Shown here: positions 12,295 through 25,772 of the stretch, one piece after another
Layout of the letters: every line of letters begins with the position of its first letter
Numbering within the stretch: position 1 is the first letter of the stretch
DNA from: Torymus aiolomorphi
Taxonomy: Eukaryota > Arthropoda > Insecta > Hymenoptera > Torymidae
NCBI GenBank assembly: GCA_036365515.1
Contig: CM070877.1
Coordinates: forward strand, 17,380,201-17,444,200
Direction: 5' to 3'
DNA: 64,000 bases
Program-made: the position numbers and the translations under genes
The notes under the pieces: model-generated
The model's input: only the letters and a program-made list of their open reading frames with translations
Databases searched by the model: none
Told to the model about the DNA's origin: nothing

Positions 12295-12500
12295 CTGAAA
12301 ATGAAAAAGGTTACACAAAGTATCGACTTTTTATTGTATTATATTTTACATGATATATCTTCTAGTATAAAAATAATACTTATCTATATATAAAAGTATA
12401 TGATGCCATACCATCAGCAGCTGATTTGAATTATAAAAATATATATAATCCATACCATATTTCGAGGTTATTTTAGAATTACAGTTGTTCATTTTATTAT

Positions 12501-12503
<3 letters not shown>

Positions 12504-12592
<89 letters not shown>
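12504..12592. repeat. TC microsatellite
   Basis: About 88 bp of (TC)n, followed by CTTTTCGAGTC. A similar short CTCTCTCTTTCTTTTCGAGTC occurs again at about 12676, suggesting a local duplication. Confidence 0.95.
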
Positions 12593-12594
<2 letters not shown>

Positions 12595-15354
12595 CGAGTC
12601 TATATAAGAGAATAAAAATACCATACGATATTTCGAAGTTATTGTAGTCACAAAATTTTGTTGTTGTTATATATACTCTCTCTCTTTCTTTTCGAGTCGA
12701 GTAAGTTTATTTACTATACGATATGCTATAACTATATATATTATAAACATATATAGATATATAAGCGTAAGATAGACGACAACCGGAAGTGTCGTAAGAG
12801 CTGCAAACCGGATATCTGAATAACAAGACGAAAAGTTCGGAAGGGAAACAGCACATAAAAAAATTCAGCTCTCTATATCTTTCGAACGAGATAATCTTTT
12901 TAAATAAAATCTTTTGATTTGATTAAAGCAATGAAATTGCTTTCGATTAAGAGGGATATGTTATATACTAAAAGCTAACGCAATATTTGTAAATGCGCAT
13001 TGAATTTTTCGTACACCCATTTCAATGTATATGTAGCACGGGTCGCTCCTTTAGGCTTCTTCTATCCTTTAGGCTTCTTCTATACTTGCCTTCGGAGCGC
13101 TCCCGCGCTCCTTGATAAAATTTTCATCGTCTTGTGTTTGAAGAATTCCAATTTATAGTGTAGGATATCCCAATTTATCCTTGACTTTTCTTTAATCGAT
13201 TAATCTTTAATTAACTAGTCAAGAGTAAACATCCCATCTCCTCTGAGCTAATTTTCTCACAATTGTTTTTCATTTTATGTCATTAAATAACTTGATAGGA
13301 TAAAATATGAATTCTAGTATATATAAATTGTCTTCAAGAGTAAGTAGTATTAATTATTCACTAAACAAAACAATTTGATCATTCAAACATTTCTCTACTT
13401 CTTAAAATTAGCACGATAAATTAAATATTACGACACTCCATCCGCTTTGTACAAAGCTCAACACGTCTACCTCCCCCACATTCTTACATGTTCACAAGAT
13501 TTCATAATACCGTCTCCCCGACAACAATAAAGTCCCGACCTCATCCGTATACCTTCATCCATTCGCGATCGATACATCTATCCGTCAATTCATCGACATT
13601 CTTTCTCTCCACGTAAAAACTTTCAATTTACGCCCTCACGACAAAGGAAGGAAACTCCGGCTCCGAAATCTCCTCGCAGAAAAAAAGCGAGAGGCTCGTT
13701 CGCTCGCTCGCACGGGGTGCGTTGGACTGTTTATAAAATCTGGGTGAGTGACCTGGGACCTCGATCGCTCGCCCTCCTCCGCTTCTCGCGGTGGAGAGAA
13801 CCTGTTCTGTCTCTCCTCGCTCGCTCTCTCTCTCTCTCGTATTGCTTTCATTCTATCTTTATCTCTCTCGCACGCGCCAGGCGCGTTCCTCGGTGCATTT
13901 TTTCAAATCGTCCCGCACGCTCGTAGTTTTTTTTCGGGTGGCGGAAGAAGAGAGAGAGAAGAAGTGGATAAAGCTAGGTGGATGGGAGCTGGTTGGTAGG
14001 AGATGGTGGGAGGTAAGGTGAGGTGAGGAATTTTGAGGCTGCGTGGTTGCCCGAGTCAGGTGGAGTGGTTTAAGTTGTAGGTGGTGTTTTGCACGTTTAG
14101 ACGTGGGATTTTAAACGTTGTGGATAATGCGAACGAAGGGAATGATCAGGATGAATGATACTGTGGAATATGGTAAAAGCAAGCTCGTAAACTATTGGTA
14201 TGGGATGACTGAATTATTGAGGTTCTAAAAAGTCATGGAAAATGTAATTTTCGCGTGAATAGAAAACACGGATGCACTACATATTATTTAAATCTACAAT
14301 ATTTCTTTTTCGCTTACTTTGACAATACCTAAACACTATTGTAGAAGTACGATGATTCTTATTTTGCTTGGAAAAAATTTAGGAAATAAACAATAATTAA
14401 TTGGCTTAGAAACTACAAGAATTTTACATCGTTACAAAATTAATTATATATACAAGTGGTAGTATTTCTTTGAATAGTGGAAATAACGGACGCTGACGAA
14501 CTATCTTTGTTAACTAGATGTTTATTATTTAGTCGAACGTTTCAGATGTTTTATGAAATACTCCCCTCTTCAGGGCATTGATAATACATGAAGTCACTTC
14601 ATAGTTTGTCAAAGGTATTATAGTATTTCTGTCTTTTAATCGAGTTCACTGCGATGAATCCAAGAGGGACCTTGAATTCCAGTACATTTAAATTGTATCG
14701 AAGTTATTTTAATGAACGACAATTTTAGAATTGACAAGTCATTTAGCAAAGTCCATGGATGTGAAGCCGATGAATTTTGACATCAAAATTGCCAAGAAAT
14801 CATTAACCATTGGTCTGACAACTGAACCTCAACATACAATACTATAAAAATCAAACCTAATGCCACTAATATAAAATCGTCACTAGAGTACAACAATTGA
14901 TCCTTTTTCTATTAATTTTCCCCTAGCATAAGACTTCCGACCTGGATTTCACTTTCATCCAACGGCCAACCTCTCCCGACACACTATCCCGTCTACGGTT
15001 CTCCTCCCAACCAAAGCTCGCAGTGCTTCGTTCCCCTCTCAACGAACAAAAAACTCAAATGAAAGCCTTGAACGATCTCGACCGTACTCTCCTATAACGA
15101 GTGTCTAGACCTCGAGCGGACACGCGCGAAAAGAATCACGGTTGCACTAGGAATGTCAGGGGAAGGCGAAATCGGCCAATGTCAATGAGCTAGCTATCTA
15201 GCCGCTGAGGCAGTAAAGCTTCGAAGAAAAATAGCCCGCCTTCTTTGGAATTTGATTAAAGCCGCGGCGAACAATGCGCGAGCCTCGTCTCTCGCTGCTA
15301 TAGCTACTCCATCTATGTGTTTCGCGAATGTGTGTGTGCGTGCGTGCGCGGTGC

Positions 15355-15385
<31 letters not shown>

Positions 15386-17469
15386 ATGTATACGCGAGGA
15401 AGAAGCAAAGGAAAAGGCGAGAGTTTGCACGGTTGGACAGACCTTTCACACGCGTAACCTTTTACGCGTGTGTGGAAGAGGTAAAAGGAGGGAAGAGAGG
15501 AATTTATTAGGGAATATGAAATGATTAGAGATTTATGGAGGGTTATTTGAAAGTTTGTAATTTGCCGAGGAGGGATTCCTTATTGCTTTGAAAAGCTGAC
15601 CTGACACTCTTTTCTCGAGTGAAATTTACGTTCGATGACTGGTTCTTTTTGGTTTTGTTGGTTTCTGATTGATCAAATGCTAAAAGATGTTAATGTAACA
15701 TTATTATCAGCTTTATCAGCTAATACAGTGCAAGAGTGCAAGAAACTTAAAGTGGTGGAGAAAGTTTTTTTTTTATAGTCGAATGAAAATATTCTCGCTA
15801 GTCTCGACAATTTTAGTAAAGTAAAAATTTATGTTTGAAAAGTGAGGTTAGTATAATACAAAATGACAATTTAATTATAATCATTGTTAACGGAATAACA
15901 GAGAACATTTTCATTGCGTAAATCGTTGACGCGTACGAAGTGAAAAAAATATCATATCCTAGCCTCTAATTTTTTTAATTTTTCACTTTACACGAAGGAG
16001 AAACAATGAAAAGTTATTATCTCTATGGAATTATTAATTGTACGCCACGAATTATGAGATGACAGGCATATCGCCATTAAAATAATAATAGTCATTCGGC
16101 CAAATTGCGGCAATTAAAATTTTCGATAAGACTATGGGGCTTTGACATCTGTTTGATAGAAAAGAATAAAGAGCCTGGCATAAATATTGACCATTAGAAA
16201 TGACTTTTGTAATTGCCCGGGTATTTACAATTGAAAACAAGTTGAGCCTCTCTTTTGCTACGATTATGTCATCGCACGCTGGAAAAACAATTAATTCTGA
16301 TTGTATTTACTTGTAATCTCGTACAATAAATCCCTCAAAGTTTCAACACGATGTAAATAGGTTCATACTTTAACCGAATCAGTCAATTATTCCGATGAAA
16401 TCATCAAGAATCAAACGAAACAAGGTTTCAAGTAGTAGTAATAATTATACCGCAAAGGCGTAAAAACCATTGTATCTCGAGTTGTAACCACCGCAGCAAA
16501 AAGCAAATATAACCTCGTAGGAGAGTGAAATCTTCGCTCTGAAAAGATGTCGACGAAACCCTCTGCGCGTGGCACTCGTTCTATCTTCTAATCTAATTAA
16601 GTGAATGTTTCGCCCGTTCACAATTACCGTGAGTAAAGTTTTTCATTCCACTGATGCTTGCGCGAGTCGCCAAGTCACTCTCTGCAAGCTCGTAGACAAA
16701 ACAGCGAGTCACAGTCTCTTTTGATCCACTCGAAAGAAAGAAAAGAAAAAAAATACACACACACTGCAATAAACTTAATTGCACTCTGTTCCAAGCGATA
16801 TTATCGTTGTAAAAGTCAAAATTCACCTGTTAATTAGGAAAAGTCGTTTAGGTTAAATCCAAGGCAACGAGAATCGCGCATGTATATATACGCTGCGCGT
16901 CTCGCAAAAGAGGTCAATGTACAATTCGGGGTTGCTTTGAGCAAACAAACTTTTGATATCAGTACTTTTCATCGCTGTCGCCGCCGCCGTCGCCGAAAGA
17001 AGAAAGAATAATCCTGTTCTATTTATAGCCTAGTGAAAATGTCACTTGACCAAGAGTGACTCGCTCGTGTGCAAGTTGCACACAGAGGCGCTACCAAAGA
17101 ACGACGATGCACACACATGATGATGCCTTTTTCGGGGGCAGAAGGAGGGGCACGAGCGGTCACGTGATGTATACCGCGTCGTAACAGTCATTTGATCTCA
17201 ATTAAACACCCTGCCGCAGTTTAAGAAACGACGTATCCCAACGCCTTCAGAACCAGCTGAAACCTCGACACTCACAACCACCTCGACAAGAGCCTAGGCT
17301 TGACAATAGTTTTTCCGATCTCCCCCATACAACCGCACAAACATAAAGACAGACATGCACTCGCATCGACTGAATTCAAACAAAACAAAAAGTCCAGAGC
17401 GTGGGTGTGGTGTGTATGTATGCGCGTTATATACCCAAAGGCCGACAACAACTGTTGCTGTTGCTGCTG
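12593..17469. other. Non-coding region
   Basis: No gene supported. TCCTTTAGGCTTCTTCTAT occurs twice in tandem at about 13047-13083. CG-rich blocks with GA and CGCG tracts lie at 13680-14080 and 15190-15480, the latter with a short GC/GT tract at about 15328-15385. Frames here rich in Arg, Ser or Leu come from these tracts. The stretch 15600-17400 is AT-rich and featureless to me. Confidence 0.45.
14533..14577 (-). other. Possible Penelope terminal remnant (hammerhead-like motif)
   Basis: On the minus strand CCCTGAAGAGGGG is followed about 20 bases later by CTGAAACGTTCG. This is the same CTGAAGA...GAAA layout found at the ends of both Penelope-like elements at 55-63 kb. No arms or reverse transcriptase are nearby, and pairing of the intervening stem is weak. 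Confidence 0.35.
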
Positions 17470-19003
<1,534 letters not shown>

Positions 19004-19377
19004 AATTGCATGGAAAATATGATTCGACAAAGCCCATAACTAGAAACGTTTAAGTGCAGTGTAAACATCGATAACACCAGCCTTTTCACAACAAAGTAAG
19101 CATTTTATGCACCCAAGTCTCTTTAAGTCCCCCTAATTAACCTTCCAACCGTTGCCACAATCTCAAGCCCATATAACTCGTCAAAAACTCGTTAAAAACC
19201 TCTTGATCCACGCCATTCAATCCCATTCATTACCCCAATTAACTCGCCTCTACATCTCTCTAAACACAGCGTTGTAAAATGCAAAAACCCAAACGTACAA
19301 GGACACAACGCGCGCCATTCGCCGCTCTTTCATTCAAGGGAATAACGACTCGCGGTGTGCCGCTTGCAAAACGCTGT

Positions 19378-19425
19378 ACGTGTGTGTGTGTGTGTGTATG
19401 TGTGTATATATATATATATATATAT
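19378..19425. repeat. GT/AT compound microsatellite
   Basis: (GT)n followed by (AT)n, about 48 bp. Confidence 0.9.
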
Positions 19426-19516
19426 TACGCGATGCACTTTCAGATGTACGCTATAGCGCGCTTTCGCAAGTTTTCGTTGGATTTGTACCTCTGACTCACT
19501 CGCGCGATTATTTTCC

Positions 19517-19773
<257 letters not shown>

Positions 19774-20381
19774 GTATTGGGATAATATGGAGTAGATCGG
19801 TTTTGCGGCTGTGGGAATGGACTCGTGGAGGCTATTTTTAGGGGTCTATTCTGGTCGCGGGGTTTTATCAAAAGTGTAACAATGGGGAACGGATATTGGA
19901 TCTGGCTTAAAAATGGCGGGTTTTTAACGAGTTTTGTAAGAATGCGCGTATATTTTGTAATCGAAAGTTCTGATATTGCGGTAACTAGATCGTCATGATA
20001 TTTAACTTCAATGAGAAGAATGTTTAGTGAAGATTACGAAAATTACCATAATGTCACGTGAAGTTGCCGAAGAATAAAACACCAAAAGATTGCGATACTT
20101 AACAGAACATTGTACTTACAGTACGATATAGTGAGTTTTTCTGTATTTCGAGCAAATTTTTTTATTAAGTATACTATTTTCTTGCTATTTTTCATACTCT
20201 ATGGTTACTTTACGAAACAGTATATTAATTTTTACTTAACGTTTTTCTCTTTGTAGCTTCAGTTTTAGTGTATTATTGGACTTCATGATCTACGAGTAAA
20301 TAAAAAAGTAATAAAGTTATAATTACGACAGTTTGTACGTTTTTCATCATGTTTTTAAATTTCCTCTTTTTGCTATGTTAA

Positions 20382-21041
20382 GGTGGCTCCGTCGTGCATT
20401 TCGGACTTATATATACAAATTTTTTACGATGCTTACTTCACATGTTATAATTTGAGAAATAATATAGTGTGATAAAAGGGTTTTTAAAGTATCAAAAAAA
20501 ATTTTTTTCAAAGAAATTTGAATATTGTTAAAGAAAATATCGCTAATTGAAAAAAATCAACAAATCCAATAAATCTTTTTCATTTTTCATCCGATTTTAA
20601 TTTTTTTCCTTGTACAATTTCAGGTGGGGTTACCGATATGAAAATTGAAAAATTTTCAAAACCTGCAAAGATACAGCTATTTGTTTAACTCAACTCTTTA
20701 AAAAGCATACACGAACGTATAATCAAGTGGATGTATCTTTGCAGGTTTTAAAAATTTTTCAATTTTCATATGCGTAACCCAACCTAAAATTGTACAAGGA
20801 ACAAAATGAGACCATAAAATTAAAATCGGATGAAAAATGAAAAACATTTATCGGATTTGTTGATTTTATTTTTCAATTAGCGGTATCTTCTTTAACAATA
20901 TTGAAATTTTTTTGGAAAAAATTTTTTTCGATACTTCAAAAACCCTTTTCTCATACTTTATTGTTCTTCAAATTATAACATTTGAAGTAAGCATCGTAAA
21001 AAATTTGTATAAATAAGTCCGAAATGCACGACGGAGCCACC
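20382..21041. mobile_element. TTAA-flanked foldback element (GGTGGCTC ends)
   Basis: 660 bp, flanked by TTAA at 20378-20381 and 21042-21045. The two halves are inverted copies of about 320 bp meeting at about 20690-20720. Ends read GGTGGCTCCGTCGTGCATTT. No coding. Target and GG(A/T)GG-type ends match the coding element at 37203-41423, so it is probably a non-autonomous relative. Confidence 0.85.
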
Positions 21042-21225
21042 TTAACATGTCCTTAATATAAATTGAGCGATTGAGATTCGTTCGGTTTTCAAGCGTTTTT
21101 GCGAGGTATCTCGAAATCTCGAATCGATCTCGAAACTCCAAAGAAATGGAGAAACAGCGAAGAGAGGGCCCGCGTTGCGCGCCAAATTAACGATAGTTTC
21201 CATAAAAGGTACAAGAGAAATTTAA

Positions 21226-22619
21226 GGTAACTCACGCGGGCTAGTAGATCTACAGCTATGAAATTTTTTTACGAAGATTGATTTACACATTCTAATCTTA
21301 AAACTGACTAGCGTTAATCAGCGCGTTACGCGCGCCACTGTTTCGTCTTTTGTTTCTCTCCTTTTGAGATTCGAGACGGATTCGATTATTCGAGATTTCG
21401 AGATCGTTCGAGGGCAAAATAGATTATCTCGACTGCTCAATTTATATAAGGGATATGACAGGAAAAAGGGTTCTTAACATACCCTGGTGGAAATTCAAAA
21501 TATTTTATGACTAGTAATTAACTATTTATATTAGAAACTTACTATAAAATAGGAATGTCTCTTCTCCAGTTTCTAGCTCCTAATGAAACGCTTTTTCTCC
21601 TATTATTTGGCCATTTAATAGATTCATTCAAAAATAGAATGAGTTTTTCGAAGACCAGCACAAACTTGTTCTTGAGTATTTTAAAAGTTTTAAAACTAAT
21701 CAGTTTCTTTAGTCTGGAAATGGCTAGTAGAAGGCTTGGTGTTACGACAAGGAGTGAGAGAGACAGAATCAGATGGAGAAATAAAAGTTTTGCTGAATTA
21801 TTCATAGAATGAGTACAACAAATGATTTATTAGTTAATGTTATTTATTTATATTTCGGTAAGCCATCCAATGCACTTTAATGCTCTTTCATCAAAGATAA
21901 AATTAGTAGGTAAATCAAATACGAATATTTTGTTGTTAGATCAATCTAAGAAATAGGCAAATAATGGTCGAAAAATCGTTTCATTATACAGATTAATTAG
22001 CCAGTTTTACTAGCTATATTCTAACTTCTTGGCCATTTTATATAGATGAATTTCTACCAGGGTAACGGAAAAAATTTTTGTTACAAAATTTCCAATGTTG
22101 CAAAAATAGATGTTGTCCACTAAAAAAAAATTCAATAAGTATTTATAATCTTTTTTGTTTTTCATTCAATTCTCATTTGCAAGGTCTCATTTTCTTCCTT
22201 GTTCAATTTCAGGGGGAGATACCTATATCAAAATAGGAAATTTTTCAAAAGCTGCTAAGTTATATGCAATTATTTATAAAATTCAGTGACAAATCTACAA
22301 ACAATTGCATATAACTTTGCAGGTTTTGAAAATTTTCCAATTTTGATATGGGTATCTCCCTCTGAAATTGAACAAGGAAGAAAATGAGACCTTGCAAATG
22401 AGAATTGAATGAAAAAAAAAAGATTATAAATACTTATTGAATTTTTTTTTTAGTGAACAAAATCTACTTTTGCAACATTGGAAATTTTGTAACAAAAATT
22501 TTTTCCGTTATGTTAAGAACCATTTTCCTGTCATATCAGTTTTAAGATTGGAATGTGTAAATGAATCTTTCTAAAAAAAATGTCATACCTTTGGGGTCTA
22601 CTAGCTCGCATGAGCTACC
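21226..22619. mobile_element. TTAA-flanked foldback element (GGTAACTC ends), rearranged and nested
   Basis: TTAA at 21222-21225 and 22620-22623 flanks ends GGTAACTCACGCGGGCTAG / CTAGCTCGCATGAGCTACC. Inner arms meet near 22280. The left arm carries a 581-bp TA insert (21482-22062). It also has about 155 bp (21309-21463) that is absent from the right arm and is an inverted copy of 21053-21180 outside the element. That second feature is not simple nesting. Confidence 0.75.
21482..22062. mobile_element. TA-flanked element (CCCTGGTGGAAATTC ends)
   Basis: 581 bp with inverted ends CCCTGGTGGAAATTC / GAATTTCTACCAGGG and TA at 21480-21481 and 22063-22064. The opposite arm of its host reads GGTTCTTAACATAACGG in reverse complement, which is exactly the site without the insert. 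Small frames inside show no recognisable protein. Confidence 0.85.
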
Positions 22620-22623
22620 TTAA

Positions 22624-23296
22624 AATAAATGAAAATGCATTTTTTCGCTTCGTAAAAATCTCGAACAATTTGAACCGCAGGAAAATTGTTTATTCATGAC
22701 GCTTTTATAAATTTCCGTTTACTCATAAATATTCAAACAAAAATGTGAAAATAATTACTCAAAAGTTCGTGGGCGTAAAACATCGACACCGAAATATTTT
22801 TTTAATAATATTTTGATTCCAGAGTATAAATGATTTAAAACATAATATTGTACTCGCAATCATCATAAGTATCGTAGCTATTATTACAACTTCGTATTAT
22901 TAGAAAATTCGTCACATCCTCATGTACAATAAATTCGCAGCGCAAATCAGCTCCTATTGAAAATAAAATTCTAGCGCCGGCTTTTAACTAACGATGAACT
23001 ATAGATAGCCAACGACAGGCGCGCGCGGGGTCGGGGACATTAAATTGCGCGAGAACGGGAATCAAGTCGAAATAATCATGACTCTCGTAAAATATATCTT
23101 TATCTCGCGGCGCTTCTTGTAAAATCATTCGACGCGATACCTGCGTGCGCCTAATTTTATCTGCTTATGTAATAGAGGCAGATAAAACGCTCTTCGCGTG
23201 GCAGATAAAGGAGAGGAGAACGTCTTGGAAATCGACGTTTCCTGAGGTTTCAAATTTATTTTAATATTCACAGTCTTGTCGGTGAACTAAAATATA
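22624..23296. other. Non-coding DNA
   Basis: No gene or repeat recognised. A CG-rich part lies at about 23010-23220. Confidence 0.4.
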
Positions 23297-24593
23297 GGAA
23301 AATAGTAGATTTTCTTACAAGGGGGAACATGGAACTTTCGCAGGCACGTGATATGACGACTGTGGCGAAGCCGAGGCCGTCATATCACGTGCATGCAGGA
23401 GTTCCATTTAACCCCCGTGTAAGATATAGTATTTTTCTCTATTCCCGGGCGAAAGTACGTTAATTAATCAGTTTAGAAAAGTCGAAAATCATCGTCTTCC
23501 CTGGTGACATCAACTCTGCGCAGCCATGTTTTTACTTTCGCCCTATGCTTTGATAACGTTAGCGACTTCACGTCGTTCTTGTAGTTTGCAGGTTATATTT
23601 TTCAATCTTATTTTACCTGTCGCAATTGGTTTTTCCCGATGCGCGCGTTTATGTGTGTTCGATGCCCGGCCAACATTTGCAGCACGAGCGTAGCGAGTGC
23701 TGCTGGTTGGGGTGGGCATCGATAATACATGAACAAGCAGATTATTACATACTCATGTGAATCAAGAGAAAGAGGGATAGAGAGATAGATAGATAAATAG
23801 ATAAATCTTTATTCTGCCTTCTCGGAAAAAATTAGAAAATACATTAAAAGGTATAAAATTATAAATTTCAGTCAATTACAATAGAATACAATAACAATTT
23901 AGTTCATTATGTCGTAAAATACATAAGAGATATAAAAGATTTATCAAAAACATAACAATGCAAAAGAAAACTAAAAAGAGAATCTTTGAAATAATAAATA
24001 AGAGAACATGTGGTAAATAAAATACTTATAAAAATACTTATACGAATATCATAATGTTCCGCCAATAGGCTAAAATAGAGAGAGATAAAGAGAGATAGGG
24101 AGAGAAAGAGAGGATATTTCCAAATAAATAAACATGAATTCATAGTAGACCATCCTTCTTGAGAGAACCACGCTCCCGATGCGAGACAGTTCCGCGCGGC
24201 AAAGTCACAAATCGCTGTATCGTACAAAGGGTTAGGCTATTCAAAACATTGCTCACAGAGCTTTCGGTCGCGCGTGAAACAAGTGAGGCACGCAGTGGGC
24301 AAAAATGCTTCTTCTTCTAGTGTAAACAAACGGCGAAAACGCGTACTTTCGCTCGAGGAATAGAGAAATAGTATATTACATACCTAGGCCAGTAAAATAA
24401 GAAATGTCTCAGATCACATGTAATTGTCGGCCGAGGCGAAGCCGCGGTTGACAAAAATGTGACCTGAGACTTTCTTTTTTACTGGTCAAGGTGTGTATAC
24501 TATTTTTCTGCTCGACGGCGCCGGAAAGCGGCAACTTCGTTTCGCGCAGCGGCGGGGAAGTTGGCGCTTTCCGGCCGGAGGGCAGAAAAATGT
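23297..24593. repeat. Cluster of four GC-looped hairpins
   Basis: Hairpins lie at about 23297-23445, 23659-23722, 24361-24515 and 24503-24593. Their arms are AT- or mixed-composition and their tips GC-rich: GTGGCGAAGCCGAGGC, GCACGAGCGTAGCGAGTGC, GGCCGAGGCGAAGCC and TTCGCGCAGCGGCG. In addition, 23430-23465 is an inverted copy of about 24330-24370 (shared GCGAAAGTACG and AATAGAGAAA). The hairpins may thus be parts of one foldback element. No coding of note. Confidence 0.7.
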
Positions 24594-25071
24594 TTTTTTT
24601 ACATCGGTCGATATTTGATTTTTGAAAAAATTATCATTTTATCGTATAGATTGCTGTCTTGTGGCAATTTATATCATTTTCATAGAAATTTTTATCACGA
24701 GCGAGGTAATTTTTCTTAAAATTTGATTGTAGAGTTACGAGGTATGGTCGCTTTTATTTGGTATTTTTTTTTAATCAAATACATTAAATATCAGTTCAAA
24801 TTATAATTTTTATATTAATTTGAATGAATTATTCTCCTTAATAAAATAACTTTTTGATGGAATTCATTTATATATGTGTATAAAAAAATCTAAGAATAAC
24901 AATTTTACGAAACTTTATTGACGAAATGTCGATTCGCACTCCATTAACCGATAAGATTCAACCTTGTAATCTCAAATCTCAAGTTCAAGCTCTTTTTGTT
25001 CTGCATAAGTAAAATTCATTCACAAACATCTTAAAGTCTTAAAGTTTCGGGGGTCCGAAAGACAATTAAAA
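24594..25071. other. AT-rich non-coding DNA
   Basis: No feature recognised. Confidence 0.4.
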
Positions 25072-25440
25072 ATTCAAATTTCGCGCCACAATATAGCAGA
25101 CAAAAAAATAAGTAATTTGCCTATAACAAATAGTAAAAACAATATTACGGAAAACCATGACTGCATTGCCCTCCGTTACATTATTATCTATCATTTTACA
25201 AAGTTTGCAATTTCTATATAAATATTTCGCTGAATGGCATTTGAATTACTTGATTTTGAGACATTATTCAAATGCCATTCAGCGAAATATTTATATAGAA
25301 ACGTCAAACTTTGTAAAATGATAGATAATAATGTAACGGAGGGCAATGCAGTCCTGGTTTTCCGTAATATTGTTTTTACTATTTGTTATAGGCAAATTAC
25401 TTATTTTTTCATCTGCTATATTGTGGCGCGAAATTTGAAT
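25072..25440. repeat. Near-perfect 370-bp hairpin
   Basis: Arms of about 175 bp (25072-25245 and 25262-25440) are inverted copies differing at only a few positions by eye, around a spacer of about 15 bp. Outer ends read ATTCAAATTTCGCGCC. No TA or TTAA duplication is clear. The open frame through the right arm is a by-product. The high arm identity suggests a recent origin. Confidence 0.85.
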
Positions 25441-25562
25441 CTTTATTCATCAAACTAGGTTCGCATCTCGCGATCGATAATTTGCACATTCGTAGCCTCT
25501 AAATTCAAGTTCAAACCTCCTCATCACCACGAGCCACAAGCGCGCGAAAACTTATCGGAATC

Positions 25563-25772
<210 letters not shown>

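Noticed and set aside
21555..21812. Overlapping frames on both strands inside the 581-bp TA element
   Set aside because: Short, hydrophobic low-information sequences on both strands with no known domain.
25234..25458. 74-residue frame in the right arm of the 370-bp hairpin
   Set aside because: Composition follows the hairpin; no similarity, and the mirrored arm is not coding.
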